The notes beneath the pieces are model-generated. The model did not search any database, was not told the DNA's origin, and saw only the letters and a program-made list of their open reading frames with translations. From positions 1-64,000 of the forward strand of contig PIZK01000006.1 in assembly GCA_002835545.1 (NCBI GenBank): a stretch of 64,000 nucleotides of DNA. The letters run 5' to 3'. Position numbers and translations under genes: made by a program. Of the stretch, positions 27,924-36,494 are shown one piece after another; the first letter of the stretch is position 1; each line of letters starts with the position of its first letter. This DNA is from Alteromonadales bacterium alter-6D02 (GTDB lineage Bacteria > Pseudomonadota > Gammaproteobacteria > Enterobacterales > Psychrobiaceae).

Positions 27924-29195
27924 ATGAATCTAACCGAACTGAAGCAAAAGACGATTTCCGAGCTTTTCTCAATTGCCGAATCGATGGGGCTTGATCATTT
28001 AGCCCGAGCACGTAAACAGGATATTATTTTTGCCATCCTAAAATCTCACGCCAAAAGCGGTGAAGATATCTTTGGTGATGGTGTATTAGAAATCTTACAA
28101 GATGGTTTTGGCTTCTTGCGTAGCGCTGACGCCTCTTACCTTGCTGGCCCTGACGACATTTATGTCTCACCAAGTCAAATTCGTCGTTTTAATATGCGTA
28201 CGGGTGACACCATTGCCGGAAAAATTCGTCCACCTAAAGATGGCGAACGTTATTTTGCTTTATTAAAAGTTCGTGAAGTAAACTTTGATACGCCTGAAAA
28301 TGCGCGTAATAAGATTTTATTTGAAAACTTAACGGCAATTCACCCGAAAGAACGTTTTCGTTTAGAACGTGGTAATGGTGCGACTGAAGACTTAACAGCA
28401 CGTATCATCGACTTATCAGCACCGATTGGTAAAGGCCAACGTGGTTTAATCGTAGCACCTCCGAAAGCTGGTAAAACGATGCTACTACAAAGCATCGCGC
28501 AATCGATTGCGATTAATAACCCAGAAGCTCACTTAATGGTTCTATTAATCGATGAGCGTCCGGAAGAAGTTACCGAGATGCGCCGCTTAGTTAAAGGCGA
28601 AGTTATCGCATCTACGTTTGATGAACCAGCAAACCGTCACGTTCAAGTGGCAGAAATGGTTATCGAAAAAGCGAAAAGTATCGTTGAACACAAAAAAGAT
28701 GTCGTAATCTTACTTGATTCGATTACACGTTTAGCTCGTGCCTACAACACCGTAATTCCATCATCAGGTAAAGTATTAACCGGTGGTGTTGATGCCAACG
28801 CACTGCATCGTCCTAAACGTTTCTTTGGTGCTGCACGTAACATCGAGGAAGGTGGTAGCTTAACAATTATCGCAACTGCGCTTGTTGATACTGGCTCAAA
28901 AATGGATGAAGTTATCTATGAAGAGTTTAAAGGTACCGGTAACATGGAGCTTCACTTAAGCCGTAAGATTTCTGAAAAACGTGTTTACCCTGCGATTGAT
29001 ATTACTCGTTCTGGCACACGTCGTGAAGAATTACTCACAGGCCCAGCTGAACTACAAAAGAACTGGATTTTACGTAAAATTGTTCACCCGATGGGTGAAG
29101 TTGATGCGGCAGAGTTCTTAATTGACCGTCTAGCAATGACTAAGACTAACGATGAGTTCTTCGACTCAATGAAGCAAGCAAAGCCTAAGAAGTAA
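27924..29195 (+). CDS. rho: Transcription termination factor Rho
   Basis: Rho is a hexameric RNA-dependent ATPase that terminates transcription. The 423 residues align closely with E. coli Rho (419): N-terminal helical domain, cold-shock RNA-binding domain with G-F-G-F-L-R-S, Walker A A-P-P-K-A-G-K-T, Walker B V-I-L-L-D-S-I-T, the Q-loop [10 protein letters not shown] and the R-loop G-T-G-N-M-E. The ATG at 27924 gives the standard M-N-L-T-E-L-K start; the TTG 18 bases upstream is unlikely. In E. coli a leader ahead of rho autoregulates it; I see no clear leader peptide here. Confidence 0.97.
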   Translation: MNLTELKQKTISELFSIAESMGLDHLARARKQDIIFAILKSHAKSGEDIFGDGVLEILQDGFGFLRSADASYLAGPDDIYVSPSQIRRFNMRTGDTIAGKIRPPKDGERYFALLKVREVNFDTPENARNKILFENLTAIHPKERFRLERGNGATEDLTARIIDLSAPIGKGQRGLIVAPPKAGKTMLLQSIAQSIAINNPEAHLMVLLIDERPEEVTEMRRLVKGEVIASTFDEPANRHVQVAEMVIEKAKSIVEHKKDVVILLDSITRLARAYNTVIPSSGKVLTGGVDANALHRPKRFFGAARNIEEGGSLTIIATALVDTGSKMDEVIYEEFKGTGNMELHLSRKISEKRVYPAIDITRSGTRREELLTGPAELQKNWILRKIVHPMGEVDAAEFLIDRLAMTKTNDEFFDSMKQAKPKK

Positions 29196-29217
29196 CTAAG
29201 TTATTCAACGTTACTTC

Positions 29218-29246
29218 AAAAAGCCGCAATGATGCGGCTTTTTTTT
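29218..29246 (+). terminator. Intrinsic terminator after rho
   Basis: AAGCCGCA (29221-29228) pairs with TGCGGCTT (29233-29240) around ATGA and runs into eight Ts. It ends close to the stop of the convergent membrane-protein gene. Confidence 0.92.
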
Positions 29247-29250
29247 CGGC

Positions 29251-29637
29251 TCAACCAATGCCAACAAGGCTGTCATAAAGCCCGCCCCCCATCAAACACA
29301 CAATGATAATAAGAATGATGGCGCTGATGCCAGCCGTCACGCACACGGGAGTTAGCCCAAGGTAAAAGCCAAACTTAAAGTTGGTACTTTTTAACCAAGG
29401 GTTTAATAAAAGAAAGGTAAAGCTAGAGAGAAAAACGATGATAAAGTGAATTAAAAAAGCAACGGTACTACTGTCAGGTATGATATCAACAAGAGTGGTG
29501 ATGGGCTGATTGCCAATATCTGGCATAATAAGGATATGAAACATAAATGGAACAATGCACAGCGCAGTAACATTAAACAACGAGCATAGCCACGCGATTG
29601 CAAGATATCGCTCTTGATTGACGATCAAGCGATGCAT
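29251..29637 (-). CDS. Small multi-pass membrane protein of unknown function
   Basis: I do not recognise this 128-residue protein. It has a short basic N-terminus (M-H-R-L-I-V-N-Q-E-R), then about four hydrophobic helices: A-I-A-W-L-C-S-L-F-N, A-F-L-I-H-F-I-I-V-F-L, a Y-L-G-L-T-P-V-C-V stretch, and I-S-A-I-I-L-I-I-I-V-C. The architecture resembles small four-helix DUF4870-like membrane proteins, but I cannot confirm a family. The ATG at 29635-29637 has AGAGG seven bases upstream; the frame stays open 13 codons further. The broken small-membrane-protein frame just upstream may have been its operon partner. Confidence 0.6.
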   Translation of the reverse strand: MHRLIVNQERYLAIAWLCSLFNVTALCIVPFMFHILIMPDIGNQPITTLVDIIPDSSTVAFLIHFIIVFLSSFTFLLLNPWLKSTNFKFGFYLGLTPVCVTAGISAIILIIIVCLMGGGLYDSLVGIG

Positions 29638-29690
29638 AATACTGACCTCTTTAACGAATAATTCATACCTATTCAAGCCGCGAAATTAGT

Positions 29691-29892
29691 CTAACCGTCA
29701 TTTACTTGCTGCTTTTTTACCACTGAAAAATAAAAAATTAAAAAGCCCAACCAACTAAAACACAATGATAAAAGCGCCCAAATTAACTTATGATAGCCAC
29801 GGGCCTTATTTGAGCACAACACGATAATTATTGGGACAAGAAAAAAATAAGAAGCTAATATCTGATACTAGCAATTGCAGGTTCATATTCAT
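29691..29892 (-). pseudogene. Small two-helix membrane protein split by a frameshift at a T7 run
   Basis: From ATG 29890-29892 a frame reads M-N-M-N-L-Q-L-L-V-S-D-I-S-F-L-F-F and leaves phase at seven Ts (plus-strand A7 at 29841-29847). One base shorter, the frame continues through L-V-P-I-I-I-V-L-C-S, a basic loop K-A-R-G-Y-H-K, a second helix L-G-F-L-I-F-Y-F-S-V-V and a K-K-Q-Q tail to a TAG at 29691-29693. The rejoined product is about 66 residues with two membrane helices and a positive-inside loop, which is unlikely by chance. It may be a mutation, a sequencing slip, or slippage at the T run. Confidence 0.5.
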
Positions 29893-30058
29893 TTTAATAT
29901 ATTCATCCTTGATTTATATTGAAAAAATATTAGCTTTAATCGCTTGAAAAAGCAATCGCTTATCCAAGCACCTCTCCATTCTTACGTTAAGCCCATAACA
30001 CCTTGGCACAATTCAAGCATATTTAATCATTCACTTAGTTCGGTTAGTAGAAATTTAT

Positions 30059-30409
30059 ATGACGTCATGCTCGTTAGTGCAGCACCTTAAACTATTACAG
30101 TTGCCAATTAGAGCAATAGTAATCATCTTATTTGTTGGCTTATATAGTACAGGTGGTTGGGCGAATGGCTATAGTAAAGCGACTGAATATAAAGAGAAAT
30201 ATGCCAAATCGCTGCAAAATAGCAAACTCTCACTTCGGCCATTACAGCCGTTAAAGACAAAGCCCAAAGTCAATAATCTCAAACCACTCCACCTTGCGCC
30301 ACGCCCAAACCTTGACGGTCATTATTTTCAATACCATCACTATAAGGCGGCACAAAATATCCGCTCACTGCAGCCAAAAACGCCTAATCAACAAAAGCCA
30401 TATCGTTAA
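30059..30409 (+). CDS. Putative small basic exported protein of unknown function
   Basis: This is a 116-residue frame I do not recognise. A hydrophobic segment ([11 protein letters not shown]) at about 19-33, followed by T-G-G-W-A-N-G, looks like a signal peptide with a possible cut near residue 36. The rest is basic, rich in K, P, L and Q, with loosely repeated L-x-P-L-x-P-L-K-x-K units and no cysteines. There is no convincing ribosome site at the ATG. Its last four bases overlap the convergent msrB stop. Signal-like start and biased composition favour a real gene, but support is moderate. Confidence 0.45.
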   Translation: MTSCSLVQHLKLLQLPIRAIVIILFVGLYSTGGWANGYSKATEYKEKYAKSLQNSKLSLRPLQPLKTKPKVNNLKPLHLAPRPNLDGHYFQYHHYKAAQNIRSLQPKTPNQQKPYR

Positions 30410-30783
30410 TCAGGTTGATAATCGATCGCTACCGAGTTTATGCAATAGCGCAACCCCGTTGCTGTTGGTCCATCATTAAATACATGCCCCAGGTGTGCAT
30501 CACAATTAGCACAACAAACCTCGGTCCGCTCCATTCCATGAGTTGAGTCTCGGTGCAGCGTTACGGCTTTATTACCCGCCACATCATCAAAGCTAGGCCA
30601 ACCACAGCCACTATCAAACTGACTACCAGCTTCAAATAACACACTGTCACAGCAGATACATTTATATTGCCCACTCTCTTTACAGGTGAGCCACTGCCCT
30701 GTAAAAGGACGCTCAGTGCCCTTTTCACGACAGACGTAATATTGTTCTGGAGTGAGCTTCTCACGCCATTGTTGATCTTTCAT
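30406..30783 (-). CDS. msrB: Peptide-methionine (R)-S-oxide reductase MsrB
   Basis: MsrB reduces the R epimer of methionine sulfoxide in proteins. The 125 residues contain the structural zinc site (C42, C45, C91 and C94), the substrate loop [17 protein letters not shown], and the catalytic cysteine C114 in L-R-Y-C-I-N-S-V-A. No signal peptide is present, so it acts in the cytosol. It appears to be a single-gene unit; the inverted repeat at 30868-30901 lies upstream. Confidence 0.95.
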   Translation of the reverse strand: MKDQQWREKLTPEQYYVCREKGTERPFTGQWLTCKESGQYKCICCDSVLFEAGSQFDSGCGWPSFDDVAGNKAVTLHRDSTHGMERTEVCCANCDAHLGHVFNDGPTATGLRYCINSVAIDYQPD

Positions 30784-30867
30784 TTTGTTTTCCTATTCAA
30801 ACTACCACCACATACTAAGCACAACCTGAAGCATGAATTAGCAGAGTTACGGGACGCCTTTCTTTTG

Positions 30868-30901
30868 GTTACTTTTCTTTGGCGAAGCAAAGAAAAGTAA
30901 C
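30868..30901. repeat. Perfect 14-bp palindromic element upstream of msrB
   Basis: GTTACTTTTCTTTG (30868-30881) and its exact complement (30888-30901) flank a GCGAAG loop. I recall very similar palindromes as dispersed intergenic repeats in marine gammaproteobacteria; that recollection needs a search. There is no T tract of the terminator type. The rest of 30784-31112 shows no gene. Confidence 0.7.
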
Positions 30902-31112
30902 TGGTGTGCTAAAGCAACCCTTACAGTATTTAACCCCTCTCAATAGCACATCAAATCTCTGTAAATATTAACATGCAGAACACAGATTAAAACAAGTCAA
31001 CAAAACACTCAGCTACTACCTTAAGCTAATGTCCATAACCTGTCCGCTAGGCTATATTGAGGCTTACTTGGAGTCAATCGGCATTCTTTACAACCTTTGA
31101 CTAAAAAAAGCA

Positions 31113-31141
31113 TTGACTCACACCGTAACTCACGGTAGAAA
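31113..31141 (+). promoter_or_regulatory. Probable promoter of the leu operon
   Basis: TTGACT (31113-31118), a 17-base spacer and TAGAAA (31136-31141) lie about 70 bases ahead of the leader-peptide ATG. The -35 box matches five of six consensus bases and the -10 box four of six. Confidence 0.45.
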
Positions 31142-31211
31142 TATACATCGTTGAAACATATCACCAACGAAAAATTAACGATAAACTTTAAGCGCAACAC
31201 TAAGAGTAATA

Positions 31212-31277
31212 ATGAATTATAGCAAACGTATCCTAAGCCTTTTACTTCTCCTGCCAGATTCTGCTGCGGGCGCTTAG
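31212..31277 (+). CDS. leuL: leu operon leader peptide
   Basis: This is a 21-codon frame that starts M-N-Y-S-K-R-I-L-S and runs through five consecutive leucine codons (CTT TTA CTT CTC CTG), with a further CTA just before, then ends in TAG. Position upstream of leuA, the leucine run and the following antiterminator/terminator structures make it a LeuL control peptide. When charged tRNA-Leu is scarce, the ribosome stalls on these codons and the downstream terminator does not form. A weak AAGAG ribosome site lies upstream. Confidence 0.85.
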   Translation: MNYSKRILSLLLLLPDSAAGA

Positions 31278-31329
31278 TGCTATAGTTAACAAACTGAACA
31301 CTAAAACCCGCACCTGATGCGGGTTTTTT
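31265..31329 (+). terminator. leu attenuator: antiterminator and intrinsic terminator
   Basis: The terminator is AACCCGCA (31305-31312), loop CCTGA, TGCGGGTT and six Ts ending at 31329. The upstream segment TGCGGG-CGC-TTAGTG (31265-31279) is complementary to CACTAA-AA-CCCGCA (about 31299-31312), giving the alternative antiterminator that uses the 5' arm of the terminator. This is the classic 2:3 versus 3:4 arrangement. Confidence 0.85.
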
Positions 31330-31400
31330 CGTATTTAACAGCAAATATTTGCGAGCTATCAAAGTAAAAGCTGGCGATACATTAAATAAAGGAACGGATA

Positions 31401-32963
31401 ATGTCTGATCAAGTCATCATATTTGACACCACCTTACGCGACGGCGAGCAAGCGTTAGCGGCGAGTTTAACCGTTAAAGAAAAGTTACAAATCGCCCTAG
31501 CCCTCGAACGTCTGGGTGTTGATGTGATGGAAGTCGGTTTTCCGGTCTCATCACCAGGCGATTTTGAATCGGTTCAAACTATCGCAAGTACAGTAAAGAA
31601 CAGTGTTTGTGCCGGTTTATCTCGAGCCGTTAAAGCGGATATCGATGCTTGTGCTAATGCATTAAAAGTCGCTGAACGATTTCGTATTCACACCTTTATT
31701 TCAACCTCGACTATCCATGTTGAAAGTAAGTTGAAACGAAGTTTCGATGATGTATTAGATATGGCTGTGGGCGCGGTAAAATACGCACGTAACTTTACTG
31801 ACGACGTTGAATTTTCATGTGAAGATGCAGGCCGTACCCCAATTGATAATTTATGCCGCATGGTTGAATCAGCGATTAATGCTGGGGCAACCACTATTAA
31901 TATTCCTGATACGGTCGGTTATACCATTCCCAGTGAGTTTGGCGGTATCATCAAAACCTTATATAACCGCGTTCCAAATATCGACAAAGCGATTATCTCG
32001 GTGCATTGCCATAACGATTTAGGCATGTCCGTAGCAAATTCAATTAGCGCAATTGAGATGGGGGCACGTCAAGTTGAGTGTACCATCAACGGTATTGGTG
32101 AGCGCGCAGGTAACGCTTCACTAGAAGAAATCGCAATGATCTTACAATTACGTAAAGATATCTTAGGTGTTGAAACAAATATTAACAGTCAAGAAATTTA
32201 TCGTACGTCTCAGTTAGTCAGCAACCTTTGTAACATGGTCGTTCAGCCTAATAAGGCAATCGTGGGTAGTAATGCCTTCTCACACTCATCAGGCATTCAC
32301 CAAGATGGCATGTTAAAGGCCGAAAATACCTATGAAATCATGACCGCAGACTCTATTGGCCAACCTAAGAAATCATTAAACATGACTTCACGTTCAGGCC
32401 GCCATGTAATTAAGCACCGTATGGAAGAGCTAGGCTATCAAGAGCAAGATTTTAACCTAGATGAGCTATATGATTCATTCTTACGTCTAGCAGACAAAAA
32501 AGGTCAAGTGTTCGATTATGACCTAGAAGCCTTATTGTTCTTCAATCAGCAAAAAGATGACAATGACCATTACAAGCTAGCATACCTAAGTGCACACGCG
32601 GGCTCAGGTATGATGTCAACTGCCAGTGTTAAGTTAAATGTCGGCGATAAAGAGTTTATTGAAGCAGCGACAGGTAATGGTCCTGTTGAGGCAGCTTTTA
32701 ACGCTGTTAGCCAAATATCGAAAGTAGACTTAGAGATTGTTGATTATTCATTGAAAGCCAAAGGCGAAGGTGAAAATGCATTAGGGCAAGTCGACATTGT
32801 GGCGAAGTATAACGGCCAAAATTTCCATGGCATGGGTCTGGCAACCGATGTAGTACACGCATCAGTACGCGCCTTATTGCATGTATTAAACCTTGTTCAT
32901 CGTGCAGACTTAGTCGCAGACAAGAAACAGCAAATAAAACAACAACAGGTAGCAGGCGTTTAA
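31401..32963 (+). CDS. leuA: 2-isopropylmalate synthase
   Basis: LeuA condenses 2-ketoisovalerate with acetyl-CoA, the first committed leucine step. The 520 residues start with the HMGL-like barrel ([11 protein letters not shown]), have metal-binding H-C-H-N-D-L-G and the G-N-A-S-L-E-E segment, and end in the LeuA dimer domain that binds leucine for feedback inhibition. AAAGGAACGG precedes the ATG. It is the first structural gene after the leuL attenuator and 53 bases ahead of leuB. Confidence 0.96.
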   Translation: MSDQVIIFDTTLRDGEQALAASLTVKEKLQIALALERLGVDVMEVGFPVSSPGDFESVQTIASTVKNSVCAGLSRAVKADIDACANALKVAERFRIHTFISTSTIHVESKLKRSFDDVLDMAVGAVKYARNFTDDVEFSCEDAGRTPIDNLCRMVESAINAGATTINIPDTVGYTIPSEFGGIIKTLYNRVPNIDKAIISVHCHNDLGMSVANSISAIEMGARQVECTINGIGERAGNASLEEIAMILQLRKDILGVETNINSQEIYRTSQLVSNLCNMVVQPNKAIVGSNAFSHSSGIHQDGMLKAENTYEIMTADSIGQPKKSLNMTSRSGRHVIKHRMEELGYQEQDFNLDELYDSFLRLADKKGQVFDYDLEALLFFNQQKDDNDHYKLAYLSAHAGSGMMSTASVKLNVGDKEFIEAATGNGPVEAAFNAVSQISKVDLEIVDYSLKAKGEGENALGQVDIVAKYNGQNFHGMGLATDVVHASVRALLHVLNLVHRADLVADKKQQIKQQQVAGV

Positions 32964-32986
32964 GCCCGCAAACCTCAATAAATTAG

Positions 32987-34113
<1,127 letters not shown>

Positions 34114-34114
<1 letters not shown>

Positions 34115-35514
34115 TGGCCAGCACGTTATACGATAAAATTTGGCAAGAGCATATTGTGCGCGATGAGGCGAATGAAACGCCATTAATTTACATCGATCGT
34201 CACTTAGTGCATGAAGTAACCTCACCACAAGCATTTTCAGGCTTAAAAGCCAATGAGCGCCCATTACGTCAAGTCGGTAAAACATTTGCGACAATGGATC
34301 ACAATACCTCGACAAAATCGCGCTCACTAGACGCTTGTAGCGATCAGGCCCGAATCCAAATTGAAACGCTAACAGAAAACTGTGATGACTTTGGTGTCCA
34401 GCTTTACGATATTCACAATATCAACCAAGGCATTGTTCATGTCATGGGCCCAGAACAAGGCATGACCTTACCTGGCACAACCATTGTTTGTGGTGATTCA
34501 CACACAGCAACACATGGTGCATTTGGTGCTCTGGCTTTCGGTATTGGTACCTCTGAAGTTGAGCACGTGATGGCAACTCAGACCTTAAAACAAAGCAAAG
34601 CTAAATCGATGAAAATCGAAATCACCGGAACCATTGGCCAAGGTATCAGCGCTAAAGATATTATCTTAGCCATTATCGGAAAAATTGGTGCGGCAGGTGG
34701 CACGGGTTATATCCTTGAATATTGTGGTAGTGCGATTGAGCAGTTGTCGATGGAAGCGCGTATGACCATCTGTAATATGAGTATCGAATGTGGCGCTAAA
34801 GCAGGTATGGTCGCACCGGATCAAATTACCTTTGACTACCTTGAGGGGCGACCATTTGCACCAAAAGGTCAGGATTGGTTAGACGCCATCGATTATTGGA
34901 AAACATTAAAATCCGATGAGAATGCCGAGTTTGATGCCGTAGTAACCTTAAAAGGTGAAGACATTGCTCCGCAATTAACTTGGGGAACCAACCCGGGACA
35001 AGTGATTGCAATCGATCAACAAGTACCAACACCAAGTGACTTTAGCGATGATGTCGAATCAGAGTCAGCACAGCAAGCCCTCGATTACATGGCATTACAA
35101 GCAGGCCAGTTATTAACTGATGTTAGCGTTGATAAAGTGTTTATTGGCTCTTGCACCAATAGCCGTATTGAAGACTTACGTGCCGCTGCGGCAATTGCCG
35201 AAGGTAAAACAGTCGCTAGCAATGTTGTTGCTATCGTCGTACCGGGTTCAGGCTTAGTGAAAGCTCAAGCGGAAGAGGAAGGCTTAGATAAGATTTTCTT
35301 AAACGCTGGCTTTGAATGGCGCTTACCAGGTTGCTCGATGTGCTTAGCGATGAATGATGACCGTTTAGAGCCATACGAGCGCTGTGCATCCACCAGTAAC
35401 CGTAACTTTGAAGGTCGCCAAGGCCGCCTTAGTCGCACCCACTTAGTGAGCCCAGCAATGGCCGCCGCAGCCGCTTGTGCTGGTCACTTCGTTGATATCC
35501 GTGATTTAACTTAG
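34114..35514 (+). CDS. leuC: 3-isopropylmalate dehydratase large subunit
   Basis: LeuC is the aconitase-family [4Fe-4S] subunit that isomerises 2- to 3-isopropylmalate with LeuD. Its 466 residues equal E. coli LeuC in length. Cluster cysteines lie in F-I-G-S-C-T-N-S-R and in [11 protein letters not shown], and early motifs include [13 protein letters not shown]. It is coupled to leuB by TAATG and followed by leuD after 13 bases. Confidence 0.96.
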
Positions 35515-35527
35515 GGAATAAGCAACA

Positions 35528-36127
35528 ATGAGTAAATTTATCCAACACCAAGGCTTAGTGATCCCATTAGATGTCGCCAATATCGACACTGACCAAATCA
35601 TTCCTAAGCAATTTTTATCGAAAGTAACCCGCGATGGTTTCGGCATACACTTATTCCATGATTGGCGTTACCTTGATGAAGCTGGCGATCAACCAAATCC
35701 TGAATTTAACCTCAATAAACCTCAGTATCAGGGCGGTAGTATTCTACTCACTCGTGAAAACTTTGGTTGTGGATCCAGTCGTGAACATGCGCCTTGGGCA
35801 CTCGCAGACTTTGGTTTTAAAGCAGTTATCGCTTCAAGTTTTGCTGATATCTTTTACGGAAATGCAATTAATAACGGCCTAGTGCCAGTTAAACTAACCG
35901 AACAAGAGATTGATCAGTTATTTAGCCAAATGAGTGATGGCGCACAAATCACGGTTGACTTAGAAACGCTCGAAGTTATTGCACCGAACAATGACCGCTT
36001 TAGCTTCCATATCAGCGAGTTTCAGCGGGAATGTTTATTAAAAGGGTTAGACTCTATTGGTTGGACATTGCAACACCTTGATGCGATTAAAGCATATGAA
36101 TCGAATATCCCAGCTTGGCGTAGATAG
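35528..36127 (+). CDS. leuD: 3-isopropylmalate dehydratase small subunit
   Basis: LeuD is the swivel-domain partner of LeuC. The 199 residues include [13 protein letters not shown] and the substrate-binding [13 protein letters not shown] motif. It has the expected length (E. coli 201) and closes the leuABCD operon, which ends in a strong terminator 15 bases downstream. Confidence 0.96.
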   Translation: MSKFIQHQGLVIPLDVANIDTDQIIPKQFLSKVTRDGFGIHLFHDWRYLDEAGDQPNPEFNLNKPQYQGGSILLTRENFGCGSSREHAPWALADFGFKAVIASSFADIFYGNAINNGLVPVKLTEQEIDQLFSQMSDGAQITVDLETLEVIAPNNDRFSFHISEFQRECLLKGLDSIGWTLQHLDAIKAYESNIPAWRR

Positions 36128-36141
36128 GCGATGATACAACG

Positions 36142-36170
36142 AAAAAAGCGGCGAATACGCCGCTTTTTTT
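36142..36170. terminator. Bidirectional terminator after leuD
   Basis: AAAAAAGCGGCG (36142-36153) and CGCCGCTTTTTT (36158-36169) pair perfectly around AATA. It ends leuABCD and, read on the minus strand, the convergent cytochrome gene. Confidence 0.93.
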
Positions 36171-36191
36171 ATGGCTTTAACACCCACAAAT

Positions 36192-36491
36192 CTACTTTAA
36201 ACTTGCATAATAAGCTGCAAGATTTGCAATATCATCGTCACTTAATGATTTGGTTAACGGTGCCATCACTGGAGACGGACGTGAACCGTCACGATATTTT
36301 TTCATTTGCTGTGCTAAATATAGCTCCTTTTGCCCAGCCAGGTTTGGGTATATAGGTACGCTCGAGATACCTTGCTCCCCATGACAATTAGCACACATAA
36401 TCGCTTTATGCTTGCCCGCTTCGATGTCTGCGGCCTGTACGTTAGCAAAGCCGCTAACGAGTAATATAGATAGAACAACTTTTTTAAACAC
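36192..36491 (-). CDS. Small periplasmic monohaem cytochrome c (c553/c4-half type)
   Basis: The 99-residue precursor has a signal peptide ending in V-Q-A (about residue 20), one haem site C-A-N-C-H, the G-x-x-G-x-x-x-x-x-x-Y-P-x-L-A-G-Q segment typical of half a cytochrome c4, and a methionine ligand in P-V-M-A-P-L. It should shuttle electrons in the periplasm; the partner is unknown. It starts three bases after the stop of the PAS/GGDEF/EAL-like gene on the same strand, so the two are almost certainly co-transcribed, an unusual pairing. Confidence 0.88.
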   Translation of the reverse strand: MFKKVVLSILLVSGFANVQAADIEAGKHKAIMCANCHGEQGISSVPIYPNLAGQKELYLAQQMKKYRDGSRPSPVMAPLTKSLSDDDIANLAAYYASLK

Positions 36492-36494
36492 GTA

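Noticed and set aside
31021-31362. A 113-codon minus-strand frame over the leu leader region
   Set aside because: It lies across the leu promoter, leuL and the attenuator terminator, which explain the DNA better; its product has no family character.
36131-36355. A 74-codon plus-strand frame after leuD
   Set aside because: It begins inside the leuD terminator and runs antisense into the cytochrome c gene.
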